Of a stretch of DNA of 64,000 nt, positions 35,947 through 46,520 are shown one piece after another. Both the position numbers and the translations under genes were made by a program. The notes beneath the pieces were generated by a model. The model worked only from the letters and a program-made list of their open reading frames with translations, searched no databases and was not told where the DNA came from. Numbering within the stretch: position 1 is the stretch's first letter; the number at the start of each line of letters is the position of its first letter. The stretch is from Methyloversatilis discipulorum (lineage in GTDB: Bacteria; Pseudomonadota; Gammaproteobacteria; Burkholderiales; Rhodocyclaceae): NCBI RefSeq assembly GCF_000385375.1, contig NZ_ARVV01000001.1, forward strand, positions 3,472,001 through 3,536,000. Direction: 5' to 3'.

Positions 35947-35982
35947 CGGCACTTCGCTTTACCGCGAAGTGCCGTTTTTTTT
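35947..35982 (+). terminator. Rho-independent terminator after xoxF copy 1
   Basis: A perfect 11-bp stem, CGGCACTTCGC (35947-35957) with GCGAAGTGCCG (35964-35974), encloses a 6-base loop and is followed by eight T residues. It lies 46 bp after the xoxF copy 1 stop, so copy 2 must be transcribed mainly from its own promoter. Confidence 0.93.
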
Positions 35983-36351
35983 CGCCCGGACTGCCTAATT
36001 ATTAAGCAATACCAAGTGTTCCATTCCGGAACGTTCCAGCGTCACACAGTGTCGGCGACGCTGTTGCGCGCTGCAACATCCAGCGATTTTTTCCATGTTG
36101 CAGCGCGCCACAAGCGAGGGCAATCATCCCGACCAAACGACATTTGGACGCGGAAGAGCACGTTTACAACAACTCGTCAAGTTTAAAATTTTAAGATCTT
36201 GCGGGGAAAACTTCCCGCTGTTCAAAAATCGTGTGCTATATCTTCATTACCTCGACGCCCGGGGGCACTTATGGGCGTCGCAGGGCAACAGCGGCCGGAG
36301 CCTACGACATGGGGTGTCCGGTCACATTTTGGTAGCAATGAGGAGGAGCCT
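35983..36351 (+). promoter_or_regulatory. Complex promoter/operator region of xoxF copy 2
   Basis: This unusually AT-rich stretch has no gene. It holds GGAACGTTCC (36028-36037) and a 14-bp perfect inverted repeat GCGCGCTGCAACAT (36066-36079) / ATGTTGCAGCGCGC (36095-36108), 15 bp apart. It also holds the 12-bp palindrome TTAAAATTTTAA (36183-36194) and a GCGGGGAA/TTCCCGC hairpin (36201-36217). CACTTATGGGC (36266-36276) and the leader after it resemble the xoxF copy 1 leader. The inverted-repeat arm is shared with the mxaR copy 2 upstream region. GAGGAGGAG (36340-36348) is the ribosome site. Confidence 0.6.
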
Positions 36352-38154
36352 ATGTCTAGCAAGATGAAACAACTGCCCCTGTGGGTCGCCGCTCTGGCCA
36401 TCCCGGGCACTGCGCTCGCTAACGCCGACGTCGCCAAGCTGATCAAAGACCCGAAAAACTGGGCAATGCAAGCCGGCAACTTCGAGAACCAGCGCTACAG
36501 CACGCTGAACCAGATCAATAAGAGCAACGTAAAGAACATGAAGGTGGCCTGGACCTTCTCGACCGGCGTTCTGCGCGGTCACGAAGGCGGTCCGCTGGTG
36601 ATCGGCGACACCCTGTTCGTGCACTCCCCCTTCCCCAACAAGGTTTTCGCAATCGATCTGGAAACCCAGAAGATCAAGTGGAAGTATGAGCCGAAGCAGG
36701 ATCCGTCCGTGATCCCGGTGATGTGCTGCGACACGGTGAACCGTGGTCTCGCCTACGCGGAAGGCAAGGTGTTCCTGCAGCAGGCAGACACCATGCTGGT
36801 CGCGCTGGATGCCAAGTCCGGCAAGAAGCTGTGGGAAGTCAAGAACGGCGACCCGAAGGTCGGCGGTACCAACACCAACGCCCCGCACGTGTTCAAGGAT
36901 AAGGTCATCACCGGTATCTCCGGCGGTGAATTCGGTATCCGCGGCTACGTCGCTGCCTACGACATCAACACCGGCAAGCAGGTGTGGAAGGGCTACTCGA
37001 CCGGCCCCGACGCAGAAATGCTGATGGACCCGGAAAAGACCATGACCTGGACCAACGGCAAGATGGCGCCGGTGGGCAAGGATTCGTCGCTGAAGACCTG
37101 GCAGGGCGACCAGTGGAAGATCGGTGGCGGCACGACCTGGGGCTGGTACTCGTACGACCCGCAAGAGAACCTGATGTACTACGGTTCGGGCAACCCCTCG
37201 ACCTGGAACCCGTCGCAGCGTCCGGGCGACAACAAGTGGTCGATGACCCTGTGGGCGCGTGATGTCGATACCGGCAAGGCTCGCTGGGTTTACCAGATGA
37301 CCCCGCACGACGAGTGGGACTTCGACGGCATCAACGAAGTCATCCTGGCTGACGTGGATGTGAAGGGCAAGAAGCGCAAGGTTGCGGTGCACTTCGACCG
37401 TAACGGCTTTGCCTACACGATGGACCGCGTGTCCGGCGAACTGCTGGTGGCCGAGAAGTACGATCCGAAGGTGAACTGGGCGACCCACGTCGACATGAAC
37501 ACCGGCCGTCCGCAAGTCGTGGCCAAGTACTCCACCCGTCAGAACGGTGAAGACGTGAACACGAAGGGCGTCTGCCCGGCAGCTCTGGGTACCAAGGACC
37601 AGCAACCCGCTGCGTTCAGCCCGAAGAATGGCCTGTTCTACGTGCCGACCAACCACGTCTGCATGGACTACGAGCCGTTCCGCGTTGAGTACACCGCTGG
37701 CCAGCCGTACGTCGGCGCCACCCTGTCGATGTTCCCGGCCCCGGGCAGCCACGGCGGCATGGGCAACTTCATCACCTGGGACGCTGGCAAGGGCAAGATC
37801 GTCCAGTCCAAGCCGGAGAAGTTCTCGGTGTGGTCGGGCGCCCTGGTCACGGCCGGTGGCATCGCCTGCTACGGCACGCTCGAGGGTTACCTCAAGTGCG
37901 TCGATGCTGACGACATCAACAAGGAACTGTTCAAGTTCAAGACCCCGTCCGGCATCATCGGCAACGTCAACACCTGGGAATACAAGGGCAAGCAGTACAT
38001 CGGCATCCTGTCGGGTATTGGTGGCTGGGCCGGTATCGGTCTGGCAGCCGGTCTCGAGAAGCCGACCGATGGTCTGGGCGCCGTGGGTGGCTACGCCGAA
38101 CTGGCGAGCTACACCGAACTGGGTGGCGTGATGACGGTGTTCGCACTGCCGTAA
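36352..38154 (+). CDS. xoxF: XoxF-type lanthanide-dependent PQQ methanol dehydrogenase, copy 2
   Basis: A 600-residue quinoprotein the same length as copy 1 and collinear without gaps. It keeps the Cys125-Cys126 pair, Glu193, Asn281, Asp323 and the lanthanide-ligand Asp325 (EWDFDG). The signal peptide ends ALA-N. Codons are shifted towards forms such as GGT, CGT and GCT compared with copy 1, suggesting very high expression. ATG 36352 follows GAGGAGGAG; an in-frame upstream ATG (36271) would destroy the signal peptide. It is flanked by its own promoter region and terminator. Confidence 0.95.
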   Translation: MSSKMKQLPLWVAALAIPGTALANADVAKLIKDPKNWAMQAGNFENQRYSTLNQINKSNVKNMKVAWTFSTGVLRGHEGGPLVIGDTLFVHSPFPNKVFAIDLETQKIKWKYEPKQDPSVIPVMCCDTVNRGLAYAEGKVFLQQADTMLVALDAKSGKKLWEVKNGDPKVGGTNTNAPHVFKDKVITGISGGEFGIRGYVAAYDINTGKQVWKGYSTGPDAEMLMDPEKTMTWTNGKMAPVGKDSSLKTWQGDQWKIGGGTTWGWYSYDPQENLMYYGSGNPSTWNPSQRPGDNKWSMTLWARDVDTGKARWVYQMTPHDEWDFDGINEVILADVDVKGKKRKVAVHFDRNGFAYTMDRVSGELLVAEKYDPKVNWATHVDMNTGRPQVVAKYSTRQNGEDVNTKGVCPAALGTKDQQPAAFSPKNGLFYVPTNHVCMDYEPFRVEYTAGQPYVGATLSMFPAPGSHGGMGNFITWDAGKGKIVQSKPEKFSVWSGALVTAGGIACYGTLEGYLKCVDADDINKELFKFKTPSGIIGNVNTWEYKGKQYIGILSGIGGWAGIGLAAGLEKPTDGLGAVGGYAELASYTELGGVMTVFALP

Positions 38155-38205
38155 TCTGGCACAGCACAAGGAGGGCGTCTGAGGCGCTCTCCCGTCTGAC
38201 CCTGA

Positions 38206-38242
38206 ACTGGCACCTCGCGGCAACGCAGGTGCCAGTTTTTTT
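38206..38242 (+). terminator. Rho-independent terminator after xoxF copy 2
   Basis: A 10-bp perfect stem, ACTGGCACCT (38206-38215) with AGGTGCCAGT (38227-38236), is followed by a run of T residues. It lies 51 bp after the xoxF stop and separates it from xoxJ, which has its own 209-bp upstream region. Confidence 0.9.
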
Positions 38243-38451
38243 GCCCGGATGGCACAGGGACCCGGCGCACCTGCCTGCCGTCATCGATCGCGAGTGCGCC
38301 CCGCGCATCGCGCGCGTGGAACAAATCACCGGAATTCACAAAACAAAATCCCCTCGGTCGATGTCAGACTGTCACCTTGAAGGTTTGGCGCCTGCCACCC
38401 CTTCGATAAAAAAGACATCACGCCATATAGACACGGAGGAGAGACCCCAAG

Positions 38452-39321
38452 ATGAAGTATCGACTGTCCGCTGCCCTCGCCCTGGCTGCCGCCACCGCAC
38501 TCGCCGCGCCGCTCGCTTCTGCCGAAACCGGCGACGACAAGGTGCTGCGCGTCTGCGCCGATCCGAACAACCTGCCCCTGTCGAACGACAAGGGCGAAGG
38601 TTACGAAAACAAGATTGCCGAGCTTCTGGCCAAGGATCTCGGCTACACCCTCGAATACGCCTTCTTCCCGCACCGCATGGGCTTCGTGCGCATGACGCTG
38701 CGCGCCAAGCACGAGAAGATTCCAGGCAAGTACAAGTGCGACCTCATCGTCGGTGTCCCGGTCGGTTTCGACATGGGCGCCACGATCAAGCCCTACTACC
38801 GCTCGACCTACGCGATGGTGTTCAAGAAGGGGCGCGGTCTGGACGACGTGAAGGTGCCGGACGACCTGCTTAAGCTGCCGCCGGAAAAGCTGTCCAAACT
38901 GAAGTTCGGCGTTTTCTCGCAGACGCCGCCGGTGGACTGGCTGCTGCGCAACAAGCTGTTCGATCAGGCCATCTCGTACCAGCGCCAGTCCGGCGATCCG
39001 GGCGCCTACCCGGGCGAAATCGTCGAGAAGGATCTGGTCGCCGACAAGCTTGACGTCGCGATGGCCTGGGGTCCGATCGCCGGCTACTTCGCGAAAAATT
39101 CCGGCGCTACCGACCTGGTCACCGTCGGCTTTCCGCCGGAAAACAACGTCAAGTTCGACTACGCGATCACGATGGCAGTGCGTTACGGCGAGAAGGACTG
39201 GAAGAACAAGATCGAGGAATCCGTCCAGCGCAACCTGCCGGGCATCCAGGCCATCCTGACCTCCTACGGTGTGCCGCTGATCGACGAATCGCAGGCCAGC
39301 CACACCGCGGCGGATCGCTGA
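38452..39321 (+). CDS. xoxJ: XoxJ/MxaJ-like periplasmic substrate-binding-type protein
   Basis: This 289-residue protein has a signal peptide (about 1-24, ASA-E) and an SBP type 3 fold with LRVCADPNNLPLSNDKGEGYENKIAELLAKD-type residues typical of MxaJ/XoxJ. XoxJ is conserved beside xoxF and xoxG and is thought to help activate the apo-dehydrogenase in the periplasm. A strong GGAGGAGAG ribosome site precedes ATG 38452. The usual neighbour xoxG (cytochrome cL) is not found in this window; the next gene is a protease. Confidence 0.9.
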   Translation: MKYRLSAALALAAATALAAPLASAETGDDKVLRVCADPNNLPLSNDKGEGYENKIAELLAKDLGYTLEYAFFPHRMGFVRMTLRAKHEKIPGKYKCDLIVGVPVGFDMGATIKPYYRSTYAMVFKKGRGLDDVKVPDDLLKLPPEKLSKLKFGVFSQTPPVDWLLRNKLFDQAISYQRQSGDPGAYPGEIVEKDLVADKLDVAMAWGPIAGYFAKNSGATDLVTVGFPPENNVKFDYAITMAVRYGEKDWKNKIEESVQRNLPGIQAILTSYGVPLIDESQASHTAADR

Positions 39322-39331
39322 GACTCGGGTC

Positions 39332-40369
39332 GTGTCGACGTACTTCCGCCTGACCGCGACCCTGCTGCTCGCCGCCTTGCCGTCGCTGGCCAGCGCGCTG
39401 GGCGAGCGGGACATCGCGGCGCTGATCAGCCTGCGTCCCAGCGTGCTGAAGGTGGAAGCGTCCGATGCCCGCGGCAACGTGGGTGTCGGCACCGGCGTGG
39501 CGGTGGCGCCGGGCGTCATCGCCACCGCCTGCCACGTCACCGCGCGGGCAAGCACGCTGCGCGTGGTGTCCAACGGTGAACGGATGCAGGTGAGCAGCCA
39601 GCGGGCGATGGTCGCGCGCGACCTGTGCCTGCTCGATGTGCCGGGTGCTGCGCAGGTGCCGCCGGTACCGCTGCGCGAAACGCCGCTCAAGCCGGGCGAG
39701 GAACTGGTGGCGCTGGGTTACATCCTCGGCGCTGCACCGCGCGTCAGCAACGGAACGGTATTGCGTCTGCATGCACACGACGGTGCGCAGGTCATCCAGA
39801 GCACCACGCCGTTCACGTCGGGCGCCAGTGGCGGCGGCATGTTTGACCGCGACGGCCGCCTCGTGGGTCTGATGACGTTCAAGTTCCGCGCCGGCACCGA
39901 CAATCAGTTTTCCGTACCGGTCGCCTGGATCACCGAGGCGCTGAAGCTGCCGCCCGGCCCCGAGGTCGCACCGCTCGACGGCCGTCCGTTCTGGGACGCC
40001 CCGGAGCCGGCTCTGCCGCCCTTCCTGCAGACGCTGCGTCTCGAAGCGGAAGGTCGTTGGGCCGACCTGGAACGCCTCGCGCGCGACTGGATCGCCGGCG
40101 ATCAGCAAAATGCCTCCGCCTGGCACGCGCTCGGCCGCGCACAGGCCGGGCGCGGCATCGACGCGACAGCCGCCTTTGTGCGCGCCGATGCACTCGAAAG
40201 CAACAACCCCGTTTTCATCAGCGACCTCGCACTGGCGCAGTACCGGACGAATGATCAGGCCGCCTATGCCAGTGCGCGCGCCCGTCTCGAGCGCATCGCG
40301 CCGACCGCCGTCGAAGCCCTCGACGCGCGCGTCAACGCCTGCGCCGGCGGTGCGTCAACAACATGCTGA
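39332..40369 (+). CDS. Secreted trypsin-like serine protease with C-terminal TPR region
   Basis: This 345-residue protein starts at GTG 39332, 10 bp after xoxJ, and has a signal peptide (about 1-22). A trypsin/S1C fold follows, with a visible triad: His68 (ATACHVT), Asp97 (ARDLCLL) and Ser166 (SGASGGGMFD). After residue about 220, alpha-helical TPR-like repeats follow (DWIAGDQQNASAWHALGRAQ). Its 10-bp spacing from xoxJ indicates co-transcription, so a periplasmic quality-control or processing role in methanol oxidation is possible but inferred. Confidence 0.8.
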   Translation: MSTYFRLTATLLLAALPSLASALGERDIAALISLRPSVLKVEASDARGNVGVGTGVAVAPGVIATACHVTARASTLRVVSNGERMQVSSQRAMVARDLCLLDVPGAAQVPPVPLRETPLKPGEELVALGYILGAAPRVSNGTVLRLHAHDGAQVIQSTTPFTSGASGGGMFDRDGRLVGLMTFKFRAGTDNQFSVPVAWITEALKLPPGPEVAPLDGRPFWDAPEPALPPFLQTLRLEAEGRWADLERLARDWIAGDQQNASAWHALGRAQAGRGIDATAAFVRADALESNNPVFISDLALAQYRTNDQAAYASARARLERIAPTAVEALDARVNACAGGASTTC

Positions 40370-40416
40370 ATTCACCCCCAGAACGGGCATAGACCCGGCA
40401 ATCACGAGGAGTCACC

Positions 40417-41079
40417 ATGAAGTTCCGCCCCACCCTTCCCGCCCTGCTTTTCGGACTGTTCGCATCGATCGGCATCGCTCACGCAGAGCCGAGCCAGGAA
40501 ATCACCGAAGCCGAGAAGCAGCTGTTCATGAACGACCAGATGTCGGCCGTGAAGGCCCCGGCCACGCTCAGCTATTCGTTCAAGCGCAGCGGCAGCCAGG
40601 AGGCCGCGTTCCAGGACACGGTCGAAGTGCGCGTCAGCGAGGAAAAAGGCGCCCGCAAGGTGAGCACCAGCTGTCTGAGCGGCGTTCGCAAGACCGAAAT
40701 TCCGGAAATCGACGCCGCGCAAAGCAACCCCGCCCTGATGTGCTTCCTCGAACGCGACATCCGTGAAATGGAGCGGCTGACCGGCGGCAAATCGAACTAC
40801 TTCCGCAAGCGCATCCGCCTGGCACTGGCCGAAGGACCGAAGGCCACGCCGGTCAAGGTGAGCTTCGGCGGCAAGACGGTGGATGCGAAGGAATACCGCA
40901 TCACGCCTTACCGCGACGATCCGAACAAGCAGAAGTTTCCGAAGTACCTCGGCAAGACCTATATCTTCGTGCTGTCCGACGCCGTGCCCGGCGGCATCTA
41001 CCGCGTGGACACCGTGGTGCCGGATGGCAACAACGTCCTGATCGAGGAAGACATGGTGCTGGCGGGCAGCAAGGGCTGA
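40417..41079 (+). CDS. Secreted protein of unknown function downstream of xoxJ
   Basis: This 220-residue protein has a signal peptide (about 1-22, AHA-E) and a soluble beta-rich mature part with two cysteines (STSCLSG, LMCFLERD) that could form a disulfide. No known domain is recognised. It starts after AGGAGTC, 47 bp downstream of the protease gene, and is the last gene of the xoxJ transcription unit. Its position suggests an accessory role in periplasmic methanol oxidation, but this is only context. Confidence 0.75.
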   Translation: MKFRPTLPALLFGLFASIGIAHAEPSQEITEAEKQLFMNDQMSAVKAPATLSYSFKRSGSQEAAFQDTVEVRVSEEKGARKVSTSCLSGVRKTEIPEIDAAQSNPALMCFLERDIREMERLTGGKSNYFRKRIRLALAEGPKATPVKVSFGGKTVDAKEYRITPYRDDPNKQKFPKYLGKTYIFVLSDAVPGGIYRVDTVVPDGNNVLIEEDMVLAGSKG

Positions 41080-41095
41080 GCCTGTACGGTGCCGC

Positions 41096-43207
41096 TCAGG
41101 CCTGACGCGGCACCGCTCCGAGCAGCCGGGCGAATCCGTCGGCCGGCAGCGGCTTCGAGAACAGGTAGCCCTGCATCAGGCCGCAACGACGGCTGCACAG
41201 GAAGTCTCGCTGTGCAGTCGTTTCGACCCCTTCCGCCACGACGCCCAGACCGAGCGCATTCGCCAGCGCCAGTATGGCTTCGACGATGGACGCGCTGCTG
41301 CCGTCTTCCGGCAGATCGCGGACGAAGCTGCGGTCGATCTTCAGCAGGTCGATCGGGAACTGCTTCAGCGTAGACAGCGACGAGTAACCGGTGCCGAAGT
41401 CGTCGATCGACAGCTTCAGACCGATCGCCTTCAGCGCGCCCAGCGTCTTCATCGCCGCCGCGGGCTCCTGCATCACGGCACTCTCGGTCAGCTCGACGTG
41501 CAGATAGCTCGACGGCAGGCCGGTCGATTCGAGCGCGTGCGCGATCGACGTGAGCAGCGAATCCGAGCGGAAGTTGTGCGCCGACAGATTCACCGCGACC
41601 GGCACCACCGGCAAGCCGGCCTGACGCCATTCCGCCATCTGGCGGCAGGCGGTCAGTACCACCCACTCGCCGAGCGGCACAATGAGGCCGGTTTCCTCGG
41701 CCACCGGAATGAACTGAACCGGCGACACCATGCCGCGCTCCGGGTGCTCCCAGCGCAGCAGCGCTTCCGCCGACACGATGCGGCCGCTGCTGGCGTCGAC
41801 CTGCGGCTGATAATGCAGAGAAAACTGGCCGCTCTCCAGTGCCCGCGCCAGATCCTGCTCCAGCGAAAGCCGTTCGACCGCCTGCTGCTGCATCGCTTCG
41901 GTGAAGAACTCGTAGGTGTTGCGCCCGCGCTGCTTGGCCGCGTACATCGCCATGTCGGCGTGACGCAGCAGCGTTTCCGGATCGGCGCCGTTGTCCGGGA
42001 AGATGGCGATGCCGATCGACGCGGTCACCACCAGTTCGACGTGGGTCACCTGCAGCGGCCGGCCCAGTTCGGCGCAGATGCGCGCCGCCACGCGCGCGGC
42101 GTCCTCGGCGCGCGACAGGTCGGTCAGCAGCACGGTGAATTCGTCGCCGCCCAGCCGCGCCACCACTTCCTCGTGCAGCGAATCGTCGTGCGCCACCAGA
42201 TCGGCGGAGCGGATGGACGCGAGCAGCCGGCTCGCCACCTCGCGCAGTATCTGGTCGCCCAGCGTGTGACCATAGCTGTCGTTGATGCGCTTCAGGCGAT
42301 CCAGATCGAGATAGAGCAGCGCGCAGCGCGAGCCGGTGCGCTGCGAGCGCGCCAGTGTGTGGTCCAGCATTTCACGGAACATCTGGCGATTGGCCAGACC
42401 GGTCAGGCTGTCGTGGTAGGCGAGGAAGCGGATGCGTCGCTGCGCCTGCTCGCGCTCGGTCACGTCCTGCGTGACGCCCTCGATGCGCACCACGCGGCCG
42501 AATTCGTCGCGCACCGGCAGCGCCTGCTCGTACAGCGTCACCACGGTGCCCTCGTCGCGCTGCACGCGGAAACTCATCTGGTAGGCCTCGCCTTCGCGGG
42601 CGCGCTCCATCGCCTCGCGCAGATGCTGACGGTCCGGGCTGAGCACGCGCGACAGCAGACCGAAGGGCTCCTCGTGCAGCGAACTGGGCGTGTCGCCCCA
42701 CAGGTCGAGGCAGATCTTGCTGCGCTCGCAGCGATCCTCGTCGACATGCCACAGCCAGCCGCCCAGTCTGGCGACGCGCTGGGCAACCGCCAGCCGGCGC
42801 TCCGACGTTTCGAGGTCGGCGACGGTGTGAGCCGCACGCAATGCGTAGCGCACACGATAGACGAGCAGGGTCCAGTTCAGCGGCTTGGTGACGAAATCGG
42901 TGGCGCCCAGCGAGTAGGCGCTGTCGATCGAGTGCGTGTCGTCCATACCGGTGAGCATGATGATGGGCAGCGAACGCCCGTGCGGCCGCTCGCGCATCTG
43001 TCGGCACACCTCGAAGCCGTCGATGCCGCCCAGACTCACGTCGAGCAGCACCAGCGAGAACTCGTGGCGGTCAAACAGGTCGAGCGCCTGTTCGCCGTCC
43101 GCGGCCTCCATCACCTCGAACCCCGAGGCGATCAGCGCCTCTGCCGCCATCAGGCGGACCATCACATCGTCATCGACCAGCAATATCACCGTCGGCTCCC
43201 GTCGCAT
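41096..43207 (-). CDS. Response regulator with PAS, GGDEF and EAL domains
   Basis: The 703-residue protein has an N-terminal receiver (residues about 7-120, phospho-acceptor Asp in LVLLDVS), a PAS domain (about 135-255), a GGDEF domain with intact RLGGDEF (about 355) and an EAL domain with EALLRW and DDFGTGYSS. Both cyclic-di-GMP synthase and phosphodiesterase motifs are intact, so net activity is not predictable. It overlaps the end of the hybrid kinase gene by 38 nt, so it is probably its phosphorelay target. Confidence 0.9.
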   Translation of the reverse strand: MRREPTVILLVDDDVMVRLMAAEALIASGFEVMEAADGEQALDLFDRHEFSLVLLDVSLGGIDGFEVCRQMRERPHGRSLPIIMLTGMDDTHSIDSAYSLGATDFVTKPLNWTLLVYRVRYALRAAHTVADLETSERRLAVAQRVARLGGWLWHVDEDRCERSKICLDLWGDTPSSLHEEPFGLLSRVLSPDRQHLREAMERAREGEAYQMSFRVQRDEGTVVTLYEQALPVRDEFGRVVRIEGVTQDVTEREQAQRRIRFLAYHDSLTGLANRQMFREMLDHTLARSQRTGSRCALLYLDLDRLKRINDSYGHTLGDQILREVASRLLASIRSADLVAHDDSLHEEVVARLGGDEFTVLLTDLSRAEDAARVAARICAELGRPLQVTHVELVVTASIGIAIFPDNGADPETLLRHADMAMYAAKQRGRNTYEFFTEAMQQQAVERLSLEQDLARALESGQFSLHYQPQVDASSGRIVSAEALLRWEHPERGMVSPVQFIPVAEETGLIVPLGEWVVLTACRQMAEWRQAGLPVVPVAVNLSAHNFRSDSLLTSIAHALESTGLPSSYLHVELTESAVMQEPAAAMKTLGALKAIGLKLSIDDFGTGYSSLSTLKQFPIDLLKIDRSFVRDLPEDGSSASIVEAILALANALGLGVVAEGVETTAQRDFLCSRRCGLMQGYLFSKPLPADGFARLLGAVPRQA

Positions 43208-45959
43208 CCGGCGCGCATGCAGCGCCCTGTGTCGTCATCAAATATTCCAGAGCGCTGCATGTCTGCAGCAGAATCTGCTCGAATGTGCGCTGTGCCACGT
43301 CGTCGAAGTCGACGCGGCCGGTGCGCGCCGCGTTCTCGATCTCGCGCGCCCTCTCATAGACCAGGCGGGCCCCGAGCGCACCGCTCGAGCTCTTGAGCCG
43401 ATGCGCCGCCGCCCGCAGCGCCGGCGCATCGCCCTTCGCCGCAGCCGCCTGCATCGCCGCCAGGCTGGACGACGACTCGCGACGGAACAACGCAGTCATG
43501 CGTGTCATCAACCCTGAACCATTGCTGCGCATGCCGGGCACGCTGAACAACTGTACTTCGTCGATCAGGGTCGCCGCCATCGCGCCCGCCGCCGGCGTCG
43601 CATCGGCCACGCCCTCCTTGCGGACGTAGCGCTCCACCATCCTGTTCAGTTCGCGCAGCGGCAGCGGCTTGGGCAGGTAATCGTTCATGCCGGCCTCGAT
43701 GCAGCGCTCGCGGTCGCCGCGCAAGGCGTTGGCCGTCAGCGCGACGATGGGCACCGGGGTCCGTCCGGCGTCCTGCTCGAATTCGCGGATACGCCGCGTC
43801 GCCTGGAAACCGTCCATTACCGGCATCTGGCAATCCATCAGCACCAGGTCGAACACGGTCTGTTCGACCGCTTCGCACGCTTCGACGCCGTTGTCCGCGG
43901 TGCTGACGCGGTAGCCAAGTTCGCGCAGCATCTCGACCGATATCTCGCGATTGACCGGATGGTCATCCACCAGCAATACGGAAATCGGCCGCGCATCCGG
44001 TGCGGCGGCCGATGGGGCGACATCGGCCGAAACACGGCGCGGCGGCGTGTCGCCGCCCAGGACGGACTGCAGCTCACCACGCAGCACCGGTTTGCGCAGC
44101 GTGGCCATTGGCGGTTCGACGACCTCGGGGTCGGCGAAGCCCTGCACGCAGACGAACAGCGGCGGCTCGGCCAGGCGCTGCGCGAGCACACCGGCCAGCG
44201 TGGGCGCATCGCCGTCCGGAAGCTTCTGCGCACACAGCACCGCGTCGAACGGCAGGCCGCAGAAGTACGCATGCATCAGCGCCGCCATCGCACCGTGCGC
44301 GTCAGCACAGCGCGCATGCTCGACGCTCAGTTCGTCAAGCATGTCCGCCAGCGTCCGCGCAGCGCGCGGCACCGGATCGACGACGAGTACCCGGCGCACC
44401 GTGCTCGGCGGCAGCGGCGACGACGAACGCACGCTGGCGATGTCGAACGGCAGCACGAACCAGAATCGCGTGCCGTAGCGTGGCACGCTGCAGAAGCCGA
44501 TGGCCCCCTTCTGCAGCAGGATCAGTTCGCGCGTGATCGCCAGCCCGAGGCCGGTGCCCCCGTACTGGCGGGTGGTCGAACTGTCGCCCTGCGAGAAGGC
44601 CTCGAAGATGTCCGCTTCGGCCACCGCCGGAATGCCGGCGCCGGTATCGATCACATCGACATGCAGCACGGCGCGACCGGGCCGTGCCTGCTGGTCGGCG
44701 CCGGTGGTCGACACATCGACCAGCACCTCGCCGCTGGCGGTGAACTTCACCGCGTTCGACACCAGGTTCACCAGCACCTGGCGCAACCGGTGCGGATCTC
44801 CGATCAGCGCCCGCGGCAGCGCCGGATCGATGCGCAGCGACAGCTCGATGCCACGTGCCCGTGCGCTGTCGGCGAACAGCATGACCACATCCTCGACCAC
44901 CTGGCGCGGAAAGAACACGACCTTTTCCAGCGTCAGCTTGCCCGCCTCGATCTTGGAGAAGTCGAGCACGTCGTTGATCACGCGCAGCAGCGATTCGGCC
45001 GAGCCGGCGATGCCTTCGACATAGCGCCGCTGACGGTCGTCGAGGCGGGTGCGTTCGAGCAGACCGGCCATGCCGATGACACCGTTCATCGGCGTGCGGA
45101 TTTCGTGGCTCATGTTGGCGAGGAAGCGGCTCTTCGCCTCGTTTGCCGCCTCGGCCTGTTCCTTCGCCACCCGCAGCTCGCTGGTCCGCGCCTCGACTTC
45201 GCTTTCCAGGCGATCGCGATGGCCGCGCAGTTCGGCGTCGCGCAGCGCGATCTCGTGCAGCATTTCGTTGAATCGATCGGTGAGCTGGCCGATCTCGTCA
45301 TTGGCCAGGCGCGGCACCGCCACGTCGTAGCGACGTTCGTCGACCACCCGGCGCGCCGACGCGATCAACGCCTGTACCGGATCGGTCACCCGCCGCTGCA
45401 TGCCGGCCGACAGCCGGTAGGCGAGCAGGAAGGACAGCGCGGTGGCGATGCCATTGATCAGCATGGTGGTGGCAACCCGGCTCCACAACGGCAGCAGATC
45501 GGCCTCCAGCACGATGACGCCGAGGCGCTGATCGTCGTCGACCAGCGGCCGCGCGAACAGCAGGCGCGGCGACCACAGCGCACCGATCACCGTCATTTCG
45601 TTGATCTGCTGCCCCGGCAGCGGCGGCGGTGCGGACGGCGGAAATGCGGCGAAGGGCACGCCGTCGTTCAGCTGTATCCAGGCACGCGTCACCGCCGCCA
45701 CGCTGGACACCGCGGACAGTGTGCCGCGCGCCGCATCGGGGTCGCTGAAGGCGAGTGCCGACGCGCTGTTGGCACCGATGATGCGCGCAGTCGCGTCGAG
45801 CTGATCGACCAGCCGCTCGCGTTCGCCGAGCAGGCCATTGAGCGAGGTGAGCACGAAGTTGATCACCAGCCCGGTCGCCAGCGACAGCAGCAGCACGCGG
45901 CGCAACCGGGCGCGCAGCGGCAGATCGGGCGGCTCGGCGAACAGGCGTGGCAGCTTCAT
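43170..45959 (-). CDS. Hybrid sensor histidine kinase with CHASE8-like sensor, receivers and HPt
   Basis: This 929-residue protein has membrane helices at about 19-40 and 165-187 enclosing a CHASE8-like periplasmic domain, then HAMP and a HisKA phospho-His in [10 protein letters not shown] (about 290). An ATPase domain ([25 protein letters not shown]) follows. Next come a degenerate receiver (VVDPVP instead of the acidic pair), an intact receiver ([19 protein letters not shown]) and a C-terminal HPt (AAHRLKSSS). ATG 45959 overlaps the YfiR-like gene by 4 nt. The first receiver is probably a non-phosphorylated regulatory domain. Confidence 0.9.
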   Translation of the reverse strand: MKLPRLFAEPPDLPLRARLRRVLLLSLATGLVINFVLTSLNGLLGERERLVDQLDATARIIGANSASALAFSDPDAARGTLSAVSSVAAVTRAWIQLNDGVPFAAFPPSAPPPLPGQQINEMTVIGALWSPRLLFARPLVDDDQRLGVIVLEADLLPLWSRVATTMLINGIATALSFLLAYRLSAGMQRRVTDPVQALIASARRVVDERRYDVAVPRLANDEIGQLTDRFNEMLHEIALRDAELRGHRDRLESEVEARTSELRVAKEQAEAANEAKSRFLANMSHEIRTPMNGVIGMAGLLERTRLDDRQRRYVEGIAGSAESLLRVINDVLDFSKIEAGKLTLEKVVFFPRQVVEDVVMLFADSARARGIELSLRIDPALPRALIGDPHRLRQVLVNLVSNAVKFTASGEVLVDVSTTGADQQARPGRAVLHVDVIDTGAGIPAVAEADIFEAFSQGDSSTTRQYGGTGLGLAITRELILLQKGAIGFCSVPRYGTRFWFVLPFDIASVRSSSPLPPSTVRRVLVVDPVPRAARTLADMLDELSVEHARCADAHGAMAALMHAYFCGLPFDAVLCAQKLPDGDAPTLAGVLAQRLAEPPLFVCVQGFADPEVVEPPMATLRKPVLRGELQSVLGGDTPPRRVSADVAPSAAAPDARPISVLLVDDHPVNREISVEMLRELGYRVSTADNGVEACEAVEQTVFDLVLMDCQMPVMDGFQATRRIREFEQDAGRTPVPIVALTANALRGDRERCIEAGMNDYLPKPLPLRELNRMVERYVRKEGVADATPAAGAMAATLIDEVQLFSVPGMRSNGSGLMTRMTALFRRESSSSLAAMQAAAAKGDAPALRAAAHRLKSSSGALGARLVYERAREIENAARTGRVDFDDVAQRTFEQILLQTCSALEYLMTTQGAACAPDATGADGDIAGR

Positions 45960-46519
45960 CGGGGCCGCGCTCCAAGGTTGCGTGCCAGTTTCAGCAGCTG
46001 CGAACTGGCTTTCAGGTTGGCCCGCTGCAGCGCCGCCTGATTGATGTCGAACTGCAGCCGGTCGCCATTGCGCACGATGCCTATCATGCCGCCGCCATCG
46101 ACGAAGCCGTCGGCGTCGCTGACCGTCAGCACCGCCTGCGCCGGCACGTGCTTCAGCGCGGCCACCACCCCTCGGTCGCTGCTGTCGCTCAGCACCGCGA
46201 TGTGGCAACGATCGAGCTCCTCGGGCTGCACATGGCGTCTCACATGGAAGGTGCGCCCGGCCACGGCCCGTCCGTGGAAGGCGCCCAGCGCGTCGCCGAT
46301 CGCGCTGGCATCGCCGATCACGCAGGCAACGATCTGCGCCAGCGTGCCTTCCTCGGCCGGCCATTCGATGTACTTGGCGAAGTTGAACACGAAGGCCGCC
46401 TTCAGCTGCTCCTCCGGCAGGTGCGGCTGCGCCTGACCGGCCAGCGCACACAGCAGTGCGCCGACGGTGCCGACCCAACGCAGGCAGCGCAGAGCCCGGG
46501 TGCGCGTGCGGAGCGCCAT
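45956..46519 (-). CDS. YfiR-like (DUF4154) periplasmic protein
   Basis: This 187-residue protein has a signal peptide (about 1-30) and the DUF4154/YfiR start [17 protein letters not shown] central CVIGD and a C-terminal [24 protein letters not shown] helix typical of the family follow. In Pseudomonas YfiR represses a cyclic-di-GMP synthase from the periplasm. Here the gene lies 1 bp after the TonB receptor gene and overlaps the histidine kinase by 4 nt, so it may feed a periplasmic signal to that kinase. Confidence 0.88.
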   Translation of the reverse strand: MALRTRTRALRCLRWVGTVGALLCALAGQAQPHLPEEQLKAAFVFNFAKYIEWPAEEGTLAQIVACVIGDASAIGDALGAFHGRAVAGRTFHVRRHVQPEELDRCHIAVLSDSSDRGVVAALKHVPAQAVLTVSDADGFVDGGGMIGIVRNGDRLQFDINQAALQRANLKASSQLLKLARNLGARPR

Positions 46520-46520
46520 G

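Noticed and set aside
36199..36351. In-frame upstream extension of xoxF copy 2 (51 extra residues)
   Set aside because: It lies in AT-rich control sequence, would bury the signal peptide, and the GAGGAGGAG ribosome site points to ATG 36352.
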